A DNA stretch of 64,000 bases from assembly GCF_000524195.1 (NCBI RefSeq), contig NW_020170382.1, positions 3,193,403-3,257,402 of the forward strand. The letters run 5' to 3'. The first letter of the stretch is position 1, and each line of letters begins with the position of its first letter. Positions 33,585-48,341 of this stretch are shown piece after piece. Position numbers and translations under genes: made by a program. A model generated the notes under the pieces. The model did not search any database, was not told the DNA's origin, and saw nothing but the letters and a program-made list of their open reading frames with translations. This DNA comes from Echinococcus granulosus (taxonomy: Eukaryota; Platyhelminthes; Cestoda; Cyclophyllidea; Taeniidae).

Positions 33585-36500
33585 ATAACTCGACTACTGC
33601 CACCTGATATCTACAGCTTTTCATAGTCAAGTAAATACGATCGATGCCTACTTTGTTTTCTCTAATCAAACTTTGTTAGAGTGAGGGCTGTGCACAATTT
33701 TTTATATGGTGCAGACTACTTTGTCGATTTTGTCAGTACAGCAGGTTGGTTGATCGGTGATAGATTATGTCAAATAGCTGTTAACTCTAACTGGATCAGC
33801 GAACTGGCAGTATTTTGCATTTTTCACTTAGGGTAACGATATCGACAAGAAAGATGCTCCTTTTCGTCACTTTCTTGTACTGTGTGCACCACTGGTGCAA
33901 TCCCTTCTACGGTCTTTATAATTTTGGTAGTCTGCGATATGATATTGTGCTTCGGTTAGGTCTTAAAGCGATTTCTCACAACGAAAGGTAGTAATCGGCC
34001 TCTGACTGTGTGCATCCGATGCACATTTTTTATCCTCCCTTTTTATTCTGCCTCAATGTTGCATTCCTTTGAATTCCCTAAAAAGACTCCTTTTTGCGTC
34101 CATTAAGTTCTTTTCTTCACATTTTGCAGCTTTCGGTTTATTGCATTGAAGCCAAATTGAATTAACTGCTCGCAGTCTAAAGCCAACAGATTTCGTATTC
34201 TGAGATTTGGGTGGGTTGGCTTTTAAAGGAGGGAGGTAAATAGTTTTCTTGTTCACAAAAGCAAATGTTCTCATTTTCTTGATTTCATTCCTAATTTACT
34301 ACGCACACTCCAGGAGGGCCACGCGCACGCATATTGCGTTGTGATTTGGGTGTGTCATCAACGAATCTACCCCCCTTTTTCCTCATCCACTGCCTAATTG
34401 GGTTTTCTTGCCTCTTCCTCTTAAGGGATCTCAAGTCTGTTATCAGCAGGGCGACCTACTGCCTCCCACCCTTTCCGAAATTTGCTGGTCGTGATCGGTG
34501 TTTCGAATCGATGTCGAACTCCTCCTAGATTTTGCTATTTCTGAGGTTTCTATCCATCTTCTTCCACATGCTAGTTTCTGAACGTTTAGGGAGGTTTGGA
34601 ATTTCGCGTTCTGGTTTACTTCCTTCTGATTAGCTAGCGAAACGTGGAAGGGGCGCACGCCATATTGAGTCGATGTAATCATGCAGGAACGATCGCCATA
34701 CATGTACTTAAGCATTCCAATGCCTGGATTATCAGCAACGAAGCTCTCTGTTCTGAAGTCTCTTAGTGCCTCTGTAGGCATTCACAATGAGACCGCCCCC
34801 ATACGCTTCTGTAGTTTATGCTATTAGATAAGGGCATTTGCACTTGGATAATTGGGTGTGAGGTGACTCGCAACGGGCAGATTATTAGAGCTACGTCTGA
34901 CATTTGGTAATCACCGCCTGGTTTAAGTTCTCTATCAAGGCTAAAAGTATAGTGGGACCTGGAGGGAATGAATCCAAATGGGTCCCAAAACAAGGAGGCT
35001 AGCTACCATCTAGTGAAGACAAAAGATCTGGTAGCTCCCCTCACGTAATAAGAAATTACCACCAACCCAGGTAGACAGTTGCAGGAGTGAAAAAGGGGAC
35101 TAAAGTCAAGGTGGAAATTTGAGGGTCTCCTCTATCTTGTGAAACGCATTTAGCCTAAACGAAAAACGTATTTCCTAGGCGTGGTGATTGGCGCGCAAAA
35201 TTCTCCCTTCACAGAGCCCCCATCAAAAACTGCAAGGTGTCATTTCTACACTGACTTTATTACCGCAGAATTTATATTTTGCAGTGGTATAACCCTTTGC
35301 TTGAATTTACACCTTTTTAAAGGCAAGATTGAATTGATAGTGATGGGAAAGGTAAAGTTTGAGCGCGATAAGTTCACATTTATTGCCGAATAAATGTCAT
35401 AAAAATGGGTGTGTGGCGCAAATGGATAAACGGATTGCTATGTGCTAGTTGTGGTACCAGTCTCTCTACACTTCCACGTACTTATGCAAACTTATTAAAG
35501 TTGTCAAGTCAAAACGTGGCCTGAGCTCGCCAGTAATTACTTTACAAGGCATTCCTACGTCTCTTCTTCAGCTTATCCTTTGTCCCCTCCTCCTTCGCCC
35601 GCTGCATTTACACACCTACCTCGTTGTTCGTCCAACATCTGCAGAACTTCCGCGCTGATGGATTTGTTAAGACTGCTGAACTACGAAACGCCAGGCTCAT
35701 CGAATGTAAAATCTGCCTTCATGTACAGAGTGCACCAACTCCTCCATGGTGTCGGTTTGTTTCCTTTCGTTATATCGTGTCGTGGTCTGCTGTGCTGTGT
35801 TGGGTTGGACTGGCTTCATCCCTTTTATCACACAGCAGGTTATACGTGTTTAATGAATAGATGAATGCGTGACCACAGAAATTGCTGTTACGGTGGTGGG
35901 TTGGAAATCATCACGACCCCATAAAGCGTCTTTTGAAACCTCTACAGCATCAAATCTAATAGGGTAATGCCGGGCAGTTGGGCGTCTCGTCGCCGTCTCG
36001 TGTGGTTTATTGCCCTCCAGTGGCGTGCCTTGCCACGCCATATTTGAATTCTACTGTAGACACAAGTAGACATTCACATATTCTGGTTTTATGCCTTCTT
36101 TCACACCCTGTTCAGTGAACACCCTGCAGCAGCTGTTGCTTTCCGGCTCCATTAACTATGCTTAAAATGAAACCGCCACTTACGCACTTGGCACGTGCTA
36201 TCAACTGTTGTGTTTGATTGGAAAGGTCGTCACTTTTTCAGACCTACACGGCTTTACGTGTATCTTCACTAACAGCTCAGGTGTGCTGGCAGATGGATGA
36301 TCTGACTTTGCCTTTGAACCTAATCAGTTGCGATTCGCAACACGACCTCATATCACAACTACCTTTCTCGTTACCTGAATTGGCGTCTGTTATTGTCGAT
36401 TGTTTCTCTCTTCACTTCATCTGTATGCATACAAAGCACTGATGAAATGGTTTATACAAATGACATTGCGTTGCAATACCATCAGCTGGTGATCACACTC

Positions 36501-39500
36501 AATTAACATGGTCGGCATGACATTTCAAGGTCGCATACAGTACTGCCCTCCCTTCACACGCACATTGTGAGTGTCAGTGAAAGGCGAGGCAGTGGTGTTG
36601 AATTGTAACAACATCACCCGTTGGATCAGATCATTGCAAACAATGAGCTCATTTTTGAACTTGACAGTTTTTGTTTTCAAACCTTACGTGAGTTAACCGT
36701 GAGCTTTGTGTTGTCAACCTTTGCACTTTTTAGCCTGTAATGTGGACTTCTGTTTGAAGCTCTCTCTGAAGGCGCTAGACACTGCACACTCCATCAGCAA
36801 GCTACAGAATAGCCGACTCGTGAGTCCACCAAGAGCTTTGTATTCTTATCTTTACGCTTCTTTCCATCGCTTAGAGTGTCATCTCCACTCCACATGCGCA
36901 CTCTTTTGCCTGGACTGTCACAAATTTTTAGGCGACCCAAAGTCAACCACGAGCTGGAAGTGAAAATGATATAGAGAGTAAGAAGGCTTCTTATGATGTC
37001 ATGGCGACGAGAATCCCAAATATTGCGTCCTCTGTATTGCTAGTCCCCAACGATGTTCAACAATGGAGTCTTCACTGATTCACCTGATTCCTTCCACGAC
37101 ATTTTGGCATAATAGCCTGTCAATTAAATCACTTCCACCAACCCTACTCTAGCTGTCTGTAGTGGTAAAGTATTTTTTTCTCCCACATTAAGAAGGGTGG
37201 GGAGATGAGTTGAGGAATGACAAAGAGGTTCATGTAGTGATACCAATCTTGCACTATCATTTCACATCACTCTCAATTTCCTTCTCAAGCACAATTTACT
37301 ATCAAGGAAGTTTCGTGATCCTCGGTTGGTATGTTGATTCGATTAGAACTTTCGCCTACGCTGCAGTGATCTAACAACGAAGTAGAGCTTGAGACTATCC
37401 GCCAAGGGCCCTAAAAAACCAAGAGCAGGCATTTTCTAGCCTGATCTCGCATGCGATGGGAACTTGAAATTTGGATGCAGATTTTTTGCGACCTTCAATG
37501 GAATTGCCTCATCTCTGTACACGTGGTGCTCGGTTACGTAAAGCGTGTGCATTTTTGTAACCATAAAGCAGTGAGATTGCCTCTCCTGTAGCACCCTTTA
37601 TTGTTTGACGTTTCTTCCAAAGCTTGGTGTGATTGGATAACTCAGTTCTACTGATAAAAAACAAATTTTTAGATTTTCATTTTCCTCACAGATAAATTTG
37701 GCACATACTTGGAAGATGGGAAAAGCATAGCCCAGGAAATTATGCCGTGTCAGAAATGTACACAGTCGAGCGTGATAAATGTATCCTATTAGCAACAGCA
37801 GGCGCAAATTTCATGGGCTGGTCTGGTTCTGGCATCGTTAATCAACCCACCATCAAGGTTTGGCCGCCTGCATGGTGCCGCGTGTTGTGGTGGCCGAAGT
37901 TCCTCGTGAATGGCGGTGCAAAACTCCAACCCGCAGACAAGACATACCAATGGTTCCAAGTTCTTATAGACGCCACTGACATTTTCAGTCGTGGTGCTTC
38001 TCACCACTCTCAGTCCGCAGCCTCGGCAGTCAATCCAATGAGCGTTCATCGAGCGGATCGCCTGATCGTGGATATTTGATTGGTGCACACTATCGTGTCT
38101 GTGTGTAGTATCACCAGTGTCTATAAAATGAGAAGCTCCGATAAGAAGGGTGTTAAACCGTAATTATGGGCGTGATCCTTCACGAAAGTATTCACATTAG
38201 TCTAAAATAGTCGCTTCCTAAAAACGTATTACCTCTACACCTCAGTATCACTCCTGAGGTGAATGTCTTAAAGTGAAGGCGAGAAAGGCCTTCAAATCGA
38301 CTGTAACCAAGTAGAAGGGGTGAGGAGGGACAGTGATCTCACAAAGCTCTAAAATCAAGGCAATTAAGCACACACCTACTTGCCTCCTCTGCATATTCTC
38401 CCTTGTGCTCACATCGCATCAGGTAGTCAAATCGAATTCGTTGAGGCAACAAAAACAAAACAACTTCATCCTACGCAGTAGCCGCGATACTTGCATCAAT
38501 GTTATGAACTCTACCCCTCGTACCCAGTTAAGCCTTATTTAGGCTTGAATCTCATGCCCTAATGGGTTACCCTTGGACTACCCTTTAACATGGTGTGAAG
38601 CACACGAGACCAGAAGGCTGGGGTATCCAGCTAGCATTGTGAGTGACATTACCAGAGCTGCACAGTCAAAACGCATACCCATCCTGCTGTCTGGCATTCG
38701 TTATAATTTGTACTTCAGCCCCAGGCATTCGAGACAGGAGTGGCGATTAAACTGCTAGATCTGTTGAATGCAAGATCAGAGTTCTGGCTTACGCCACTTT
38801 AAAGACTCGCTGTAACTTGGAAGAGTCAGATCGGTGTTTCTTCATCATGCCTTATAGAGCAGTCTATTGATACGGTACGTTATCCCTCGCTGTGCTCTCC
38901 GCCATTTCCCTCCCTCTTTTCGGTATCCCGAATGGTAAAATGTCGGCTGAACGAACCCTACGGATGTGATTCAGGCTTATCCTCTTCACGAATCGAGATT
39001 AACTCGGTTTCAAAGCTGTAGGAGCCTCTTCCTAGAGAGAATTTGGAGGAGGTGACGTTTTGAATGATTTATTTGATTCGGTTGAGGAGAATAGTCCTCC
39101 ATTCTTCAACGTGAACAATCAAGCTTATTAAACTTTAGCATCTTGTAATGCAGGAAGCTAGGAAATCATTAAACCGGCCCACTCCAGAAGTCGCTGTGAG
39201 CCTGCAAAGAAAACCACCCTCCTACATGACATTCTGACGTGGTTTTCAGTCAGCGAAATTGGGATTGCTATTCTTTCGGAGCAAGGTTCGCTAGCACCGC
39301 CGTCAATCGGTTTACCAGCCAAATCGTCACTGTGGACTGGAGGCGGGAAGGCCAGGAAACTGGTGTAACGGGAATGACTAGGAGATTTTTGTCTTCACTC
39401 AATGCACCACAGTGGGTCACGCCCTTCAACAGTATTTTACTTAACGCTACGCAAAAACAATTTACATCCCTTTTATACGGTTCATCTTCTTTTTGCTGGT

Positions 39501-40061
39501 GCAACTTCTGAATTCGAAAGCTGGGGCTGTGGAATCACTGAAATGCCCTCACGGAGATTGCAGTGATTTTTAAGCCTCTACAACCGTGAATGCTTGCGTG
39601 TACTGTCAGAAAGTGTCAGAAAAGGAAGTCGTTTTTTTCACTCGACTCCACCATTATGTAGTGCACAACCTTTATGGAAGGAAGAGTGCTGCTTAGGTCT
39701 GAACGTACACCACATACACTTTTCAAACTTGTCTGTTTTATAAAAAAAAAACAATCTTTGATACGGTTTTAGTTTTTGCCTATGGTTGGGCAAATCACTT
39801 CATTTACCTTCGTTTTAAGGTGTAACACCAGGAAAGGAAGGTGAAGAAATTCTGCAATAATATCCACCTTTCCTGCCCACAAGTACGGGGTGACAAACAA
39901 TGACATTTGTTTTGTCTGAAAAAATTCCCAAATTTTTGCTGCTTTGACTACTTCTGTACTACTCAAATTATTGGGTGGATTTGGAGAAATAAAAAAGTTT
40001 TCTTTTTAAATTACCAGAAAAACGAATTAGCAAAGCAGAAGTAAGTAAAACAAAGCAGACA
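33585..40061. other. Gene-poor region; no gene recognised
   Basis: Open frames of 112 aa (34443-34781, -) and 110 aa (37747-38079, +) resemble no family I know and lack splice or codon support. Family 2 repeat material lies at about 35787-36140. No RNA gene was recognised. Confidence 0.45.
35787..36140 (+). repeat. Dispersed repeat family 2, copy 1
   Basis: It has a ctgctgtgctgtgttgggttgg tract. About 200 bp later comes a block with ccagtggcgtgcc, ctactgtaga-acaa, acattcacat and ggttttatgcctt. The second block matches 55290-55450, and the reverse strand of 56525-56800, in the same order. Confidence 0.55.
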
Positions 40062-40520
40062 TTGTGTGGGATGGCTGGATGTATATGTGGGGATACGTTT
40101 GTACGTGATTACAAAGTGGAAACACAGATTCGCCTCATTCAAATGGTCGCAGGCATTGCGGAGAATCGCATGCACTGGGTGATAGGTGAGCAGAGCAACA
40201 CCTTCGCACCCAATTCAAATGACGGAGGAAAAATTATCCAAAGGATAGGGGAGCAAACATTAAGGAAGGCAATGTCGGGCAGACATTTTCAACAGGTCAC
40301 GCGATTAGCTAAAAGAAGGTTGCCGACACATGCAGCCCAGAGAATGCGCGAATTAGCAACAGGAAGGTTACCAGGATCATTCAAACCAAAGAATCTGGAT
40401 GTCCGAATAGATTCCATGAAATGGAGTTATGGAGTTATCCGCGAAGACCTTAAAAGAAGCACGAGTCTGAGAGAAGCTTTACTAGAAACACGTGGAGGAG
40501 CTGAGAAGCTAGTAGCTTAG
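40062..40520 (+). CDS. Unassigned 152-aa open reading frame
   Basis: This is an uninterrupted frame from ATG to TAG that resembles no family I recognise. The C-terminal two thirds are rich in Arg, Lys, Glu and Gln with helical character, for example LAKRRLPTHAAQRMREL. No TM segment, signal peptide or Cys motif is seen. A frame this long can occur by chance a few times in 64 kb, so it may be noncoding. It could also be one exon of a larger gene, or a repeat remnant. A CpG-rich patch with E-boxes and CCAAT boxes lies just downstream. Confidence 0.2.
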   Translation: MCGMAGCICGDTFVRDYKVETQIRLIQMVAGIAENRMHWVIGEQSNTFAPNSNDGGKIIQRIGEQTLRKAMSGRHFQQVTRLAKRRLPTHAAQRMRELATGRLPGSFKPKNLDVRIDSMKWSYGVIREDLKRSTSLREALLETRGGAEKLVA

Positions 40521-40589
40521 ACGGCATGAGCTGATCTGAACCGCGGAAGAGTCAAAAGGTCTCTCTATTATGATGGAATGTAGACTTGT

Positions 40590-40802
40590 CGGTGTTCTGT
40601 GGTCAAAGTCTGGGCGAGCTGCACGTCAGTCACGTGTTTCGAACGTCGTCACGTGAATTAGTGTACCTACACACGCACACACCCAATTTTCACAACGAAA
40701 CACTCGCCTTGGTCGTGCGTTGCGTATTAACACGGCGGCCAATCAGGCGAGCCGACGCAATCGCGCCGACGACCTTCATTTAACCTAGGGGAAACAGCCA
40801 AT
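40590..40802. promoter_or_regulatory. CpG-rich patch with two CACGTG E-boxes and two CCAAT boxes
   Basis: CACGTG lies at 40631-40636 and 40650-40655, and CCAAT at 40739-40743 and 40798-40802. CpG is clearly denser here than in the flanks, for example acacggcggccaatcaggcg. It looks like a promoter or enhancer with NF-Y and bHLH/bZIP-type sites. Which gene it would serve is unknown; KLF, 2.7 kb downstream, is the nearest on the + strand. Confidence 0.35.
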
Positions 40803-43029
40803 GGAAGAAGCATTCAACTTGGTTCGACTATGAACGGGGTTATGCACTTAAAATTAGGGCTGTCAAGTAATCGTATGAATGTATGTATACATACTACAAT
40901 AGATTGTTCCCTAGTAGGCTCATCCTAGTTACTAGATGATTTCCAGATCGACAAATTTTCTTGCAAGTTAGTCGTAAATTCAAATACCTTTTTACTCTGC
41001 TTAGAACAAAGTGAATTAATTTGCATAGGCCCTCAAGTTATTCTGCTGCTACTTTTTCATCCGTCAAACTTTTACCCTCCAGGGCTGTTTATGGTCTCAC
41101 CTACGTAAACAGGTGGATAAATTTGACTCCTTAAAAATGTGCTTTAAAATGCATTCCCAGAAAGCGATTTTTAAGTGCTCTTGAGCATTCTTATGAGTAC
41201 AAAGAACAACTTAAACGTGATCATATTCATTTCTAGGATTATGAAAGCAAGAAAGCCCAGGCATGTAGGCACTCCCCATTGACATAAGTTGGCCACCGGG
41301 GCTACCCCACTTAAAGGCCAATCTCAAGATGATGGGTGGTGTTAAGACTGAATCACATGAATTTCAACTTTTTGCTCCAATCGCTCATTAATTTATTTTC
41401 GATGACAAGTACACGCATTGGGTGTTGCACTGTAGGCACCGGTCATGAACGAGGAGCGTGGTAAATACACGCAATCACCTACTGAAATGTTACCTGTCAA
41501 GGTATTACCCTTAAAGTGTATAAATTTGTCATCATTTTTTTCGTATCTGGTGGTAAATAAAATCACTCCTTCTGGGAAGAGAGTGAAGGGACAGTTGATG
41601 CAAAATTGTAGATTAGACAGGTGCGAGTGTTGGCCGAGGCGAGGGTGTGGTTAACTAATGGATGCACCGAAGAGTATTTCGTAGTTTGTCAAAGTTTATT
41701 TTCAATATGGGGTAATAATCTTGTTTACTACGGTATGGAAAAAGGTGAATCTTAGCAAGCCATAAAAAAAGAAAGTAATCTTTTCTTACTCCTACCGACT
41801 TAGAGATGAGATGGAAACGCTCTTTAGGATGAGAGCTTAGGCAGAACTTTGGTTAGCTTGACTTTCGTATCTTCTCCAAGTGCCTGAGTCGCCCTTTGAA
41901 TGCTTTACAAAACACGTAAATGTAAAAATAGCTACACTGCTGACATGTGGAAGGGTTGGGAGACAGCGGCAGTGGCGTGAAGAACGATTCACAGGGTACC
42001 AAGGAGCATACACGATTGTGTACCGATCACTAGGGCAATCAAATGAAATGAAATTTTCTGCATCAAAAAGTCTTATTTGCAGAGCAAGGTGCCAAAAGTT
42101 ATATCCTTTGATAAAATATCTCTCTGTTTGGCGACCCTAATCTCATTCAACAATATTAGGTCTATTACGCATTTAATGCATCCTAGTAATTAATCGCGTT
42201 TATTTTCACACCCCTCTGTGGTGCTTGGTCCTCCGATTTAACTCCTTTTCATGAGCTATTCGGAACCGTTTCAGTCGGGACATCACCGCGCAAAAGTCAA
42301 AAATGGGGGAGTTGGAATAATTGATGCTGTTGATTGCGTAGCCCTTCTGCCAAGCCTCTAAGGCCCTTTTCTAGGCACAAATCAGTTTCATCGTAATCAC
42401 CCGACTATTTGGAGCATTAAAAGGCTATGATGTCCCGACTTGTTTCTGAGACAATCTAACAGTCTATTTACGTATATGGGGTGACCGGGGCTCTGGGTTG
42501 TTATCACAAAGGCCATTTTTAGTAAGGTGTCGAAACCTGGAGTCGTACTATGCAGTGCGACAGCTTTGCAACAACTCAGCCACACTGATCAAACCTCCAC
42601 TATTTCATTCTGATAATGTAATAATCTTTCGTGTGCCAAAAAGGTCGAGCACTTTACGAGCCCTGATGACTAAAAAATGTAGGTTGAATTTCATCTTTAA
42701 CTGTGGATAGATTTAGCTCAAGATCACTTAAAAAATTTCGTATTTTGTGGACCGTTCAAACACCTTTGCAACAGGCATCAAATTCGAATCTTTCATTTTT
42801 GACGATAGCCGCGACGCCTCAAGTAAATCTACTAATATGCAAAACTACTCTAGGAGGCACTGAAAAAATATCATTCATAGCAATTACGCCAGCTGCAGAC
42901 ACCAACATTGCTAGCGGATCAGGTCTTACTTCACTGTGTGAGTTAGCACTTTTTTTAGCAAGAAATATGCAAGAAGTAGAGCTGTTAGACACGAAATTTG
43001 GTTCCTGAAATCCACCCGAGATCGACAAA
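40803..43029. other. Intergenic upstream of KLF; nothing firm recognised
   Basis: Open frames of 86 aa (41880-42140) and 101 aa (42703-43008) on the + strand match no family and were not accepted. A GGGTGTGG motif lies at 41643-41650. Confidence 0.4.
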
Positions 43030-43059
43030 ATGAGTGGACGTGGCAAGGCGTAACTGGGC

Positions 43060-43485
43060 TAGCCACAACCACACACCTACACACACCCACTGCAAGCAAT
43101 AAAATTGTGTGCGTGTGAATGAATGAATATGTGTGTGTATGTGTGTGTTTGCACAAGAGCCCACATAAGCCATTAGTTAGCTCTTATGGTCACCTCCAAG
43201 CTGCGTGATTAGCCGCGTGCAAATCTACAGACGGCATGGCCTTGGAACGTGCACACACCCCACTCGCCAATCCACACCTCAGGGAGGGATACACGCACCC
43301 ACTCCTCGTGCTGCGATTGGATGAGGTGCGTGAAATAAGGTGGGCACACCCACAGTGCGTTTCTAGGCCATGCTGACTAGACGCACGACCTTACAAGAAG
43401 TATCAGCTGCTATATAAGGTGCCGGTGATTCCGCTATCGAGAAAACTGGGTTTAATCTCACTGATCTGGCGGATTTTACAATACG
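43060..43485 (+). promoter_or_regulatory. KLF gene promoter: TATA box, CCAAT boxes, CACCC motifs, CA/TG repeats
   Basis: A TATATAAG box lies at 43411-43418, which would place transcription start near 43441-43445, about 43 nt before the ATG. CCAAT lies at 43267-43271, and the reverse ATTGG at 43316-43320. CACACCC lies at 43254-43260 and 43345-43351. A CA-rich tract (43065-43090) and a TG-rich tract (43108-43150) flank the block. CACCC motifs are the usual targets of KLF zinc fingers, so feedback by the gene's own product is possible but inferred. Confidence 0.6.
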
Positions 43486-44964
<1,479 letters not shown>

Positions 44965-45311
44965 TTGATGTCCAACGGGTGTATTTCAAATCGTCCGCCC
45001 AGCCGAGTCCATCCTCAACCAAACAGCAGAAGCGCATTTCTTTTGTGTCTGCGGACCTTGTTTTTTGTCTGGATGGTGATGAAAGAAGGCGGAAGGAGTT
45101 GTGGCTTTTTACCAGCGGAGCTACTACATATCCCCTCTTTCATTGTTCTTCATCCAAAGATTGCACACAAGCACGCACGCACACCCACATACATACATTC
45201 GTTTACAGACAAGGTCTTTTACCCTCTGGTCTTGTGGTCTACTGGAAACCCAACTCGCCAGATGTCCAAAGTGCTTCTTACCACTATTATTTCTTCTCAT
45301 TATTTTGTACG

Positions 45312-45317
45312 AATAAA
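45312..45317 (+). terminator. Poly(A) signal AATAAA of KLF
   Basis: A canonical hexamer lies about 348 nt after the KLF stop. The intervening 3' UTR carries a CA-rich stretch at about 45165-45200. Confidence 0.6.
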
Positions 45318-47019
45318 TACCGTGCATTTTCTAAGTATCACAGCTCTCTTTCTACCTCTTGGTAATGGGGTCGGATGGTAGTAGTACTTCTTTCAGATGA
45401 ATATCCAGCTGAAGTAGGACGGGTTTCAATGCGCTATTGTTATTTCGAACAGTTGTGTCCATCTATCTGCCTACCTTCCTTTGTTACTTCAGCCTTATCA
45501 ACGGGAATGATTCATTCAAAAAAGTGGTGAATAATTTAATAGAATCGTGGTTACAATTGAGGAGTTCAACCCTCCATCGCTTAGTCAAGCGTCTATCCCC
45601 ATGGCATGTCATCGATGACAACGGGCCTCAGAGAATATTTCTACGCTTCACACCTTGTTGATTAGAAGTCCATTGCTGGGGGTGATAGAAAATGTAAGAC
45701 AGAAACACCCAGTATCGTTGCCCTATTGATCAATACGAGATTTTTGACTTCAGGACGATGGTTGGTTCCTTCCTAAATTGATTTAACCAATGAGGGGCAT
45801 GAAGGGACTGCACCGCCTTTCTTTCTGATAGTGGCATTGCTAAGCTCTCTTGGAATTCATTATTCTTGTTGATTTCCCGTGTAATGTAATGACGCCATCT
45901 GGTATCAACTGTGGGTACAGTTATCACGAAGACTGCAGCTGATTTGGGACCTTGAGCTGACCAATGCGAGGAGTGACAACGCTCAGGCAGATATTGCGCT
46001 CACGTTGTTTAAAAATGACCAGAATTTTTTGTTCGAAACTTTTGTTTTTAAATAACAAATAAGCAAAATTAAATAGAAACACCGACGTACATGTCGCAAG
46101 CATTCAGCATGATGCCAAACGTGACTAGTCTACAGAAAGGGCTCACAGATAATGTTTGAGAGGGCTGACTAGTCATCCGACAATCGCTCGTCCAGTCTAT
46201 CTACAGCTGAAGATGAACGCATCCGCTGCTACTGCCTTAAGCCCATTATTCGCAATCGCAAGGATTACAGCTGAAATTTCAAAGGTGGATATCTTAGCGA
46301 AGTGACGTTGATTGACCACACCCTCGCCTCGTAAATTGCTTTGTCATTTGCTGCTTCAGTCTATCGGGCATAGTTAATTTGTTGAGTGACGTAAATAATG
46401 CCTAAAATTCAGACTAATCCCGTAAAAAAGGCGCCTAATCACAAAAAGGGTTATGATTTTATAGTAAAAGCCGCAGATCCATCACTAATATGGAAATGCT
46501 GCTAACAAGAAATAAATTAAACCCACACACTATATCATAGGCATCGGGAGTCTCTTATTATTTATGGTAGGCTTTGCTGCTAAGGCCACACAATGCATTT
46601 GCTATGCTGGCAGTGTTTTAAAAGTGACGCAGGCAAAAGTCGAACATAACTGCGATGTGCGGTGCTTTGCAAGTGATTTAACGGTCCACTTCCATGCTAT
46701 TAACACCGATTCCCACGAGCACAGTGGGTGACTCCACGGTAAGCTAAAGCTAGTAGCAGTAATGTCCTGTTGGCACTATGCTTCAACTTGTCGAGGGGCA
46801 AGTTGTTATACATAAGTTCTGCAAAAGAACGCTTTTTACACTCGCCGTAGCTGTGGCATGAAGCAAAATTCGCTATTTGAATGATATTTACATCGATTGT
46901 CATGGCTACAAAAAAGCTGGGATTTCTCACACAGAAGACTCGTGCGTAAATATGTAATAAATGGGAAAAAATGTCTTCGGTAGACCCTCGTATGGGTGGG
47001 ATGAGGGAGGGCGGGGCAA

Positions 47020-47235
47020 ACAATGATTCCACTGTGGCACGCACAGGCTCAGTACGAACTCGTACAGCGCACATACACACACACGCATAACCACGCCCCA
47101 GCCACGTGGTATGCCACCGCCTTGCCCAGCGGCGGCCAGCCCAAAGGCACGGACGCACACACCTTGCGTCCAACCCTGAGAGTGGCCAATCACAGCGCAA
47201 CTCGTCTGACTATGAGAAGGGCAGCAATAGTGAAA
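47020..47235. promoter_or_regulatory. GC-rich patch with CCACGCCC and CCAAT motifs
   Basis: CCACGCCC lies at 47091-47098 and CCAAT at 47186-47190, in a segment rich in CpG and CA repeats. The composition resembles the KLF promoter block at 43.2 kb. No gene start is recognised beside it, so it may be a distal element. Confidence 0.3.
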
Positions 47236-48325
47236 AGACTGTGTGCATCCCTTTTCTTCTATTGCGATCGAAAAATGTGGCTGAATTAAGTACCAAAGTT
47301 GAGGCTGCAAATCTTAACTGTTCTAGCTTGCTTTAGCCGCTAAACTCAGACAATTCCCGGTTTCTGCCGTTTAAATCGAGTGGAACAACCCAGAAGAACC
47401 GAATAATTTTGAAACGCCAACTAATTAGGTGACGCTTCAGCATTGGTCAAAGCGATCATTGCACCCTCACCGAATGTTGAGGACCCTCCTCAAGGCAATC
47501 CCCTTTGTTCTATGAACACAGGGCACTCGAGGAGCGGAAAAGGGAAAAAGAAAATTACTTCGGTTTCCATCCCAGTCAGCACTACTAAAGATTTGCAATT
47601 TTTTCCGGACATCGCGACCACGGTGATTTACTGCTGCCACACAAAAACATTCCACCCCTTGTTATTGGCTCCTTTTAAGGCCACTTTTAGGCCAATCAGA
47701 AAAGCGTGAACCGAGTGAAGAGTGGCTTGGCCTATGGAAGCCTTCACAAGAGTTCTCTGACAAATATGGGAGTGAAATATGCGAAATATTTTCCCAAGAT
47801 AGCCTAAAAACCCAGCCCCATGTTAAGTGACCCACTTCATTCGATGCTGGAACATTTTTAGCTTTATCGTAAAAATGCATAAAGTTGTGGTGTGATTGAA
47901 ATACTTTTGAATAGGTAGATTTTATGTAAAAAAGCGATTTACTAAGTTAAATTTCAGGTTTTAGCAGACAATTTTTTGGGTTTTAAACGGGATTCAGTGA
48001 AGTGTCATTGGATAAAAGATTTTGGCGGGCGAGGGTGTGGCTCGAGCATTAACAAACGGTTTCGCAATGTGTGCAAGCCACTGATAGTTTCGAAGTCTGG
48101 GCCATGTTCATTTTTTATAAGCCTTGGCTTAGCATGTCTCATCCAAAAATCACCCACCGCCACCTGTAAAGGATAGGTTGCGTTTAAAATTGTGCGACTC
48201 AATAATGACCAAAAGTGTTCTCAATCATCTTCCTCCGACTACCTTGGTGTTTTATTTTCAATCAGTCCGGTTACACAGCATGAGCTGGTGAAGGCACATT
48301 TATTATAAAATAATATAGCATATTC

Positions 48326-48341
48326 GTCACATATTTGTGAC
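48326..48341. repeat. 16-bp dyad motif GTCACATATTTGTGAC, copy 3
   Basis: Identical to the copy at 9944-9959. Flanks differ beyond two bases on the left (TC) and nothing on the right. Confidence 0.8.

Noticed and set aside
34443..34781. 112-aa - strand open frame
   Set aside because: No motif of a reverse transcriptase, transposase or other family could be seen, and nothing around it supports an exon.
37747..38088. Overlapping 110-aa (+) and 99-aa (-) open frames
   Set aside because: Both strands are open over the same stretch, which indicates composition, not coding. No domain was recognised.
46700..47310. 166-aa and 127-aa - strand frames over a GC-rich patch
   Set aside because: Several frames on both strands are open together. 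Low complexity with CA/TG repeats gives Val/Cys/Arg-rich nonsense, and the motifs fit a regulatory patch better.
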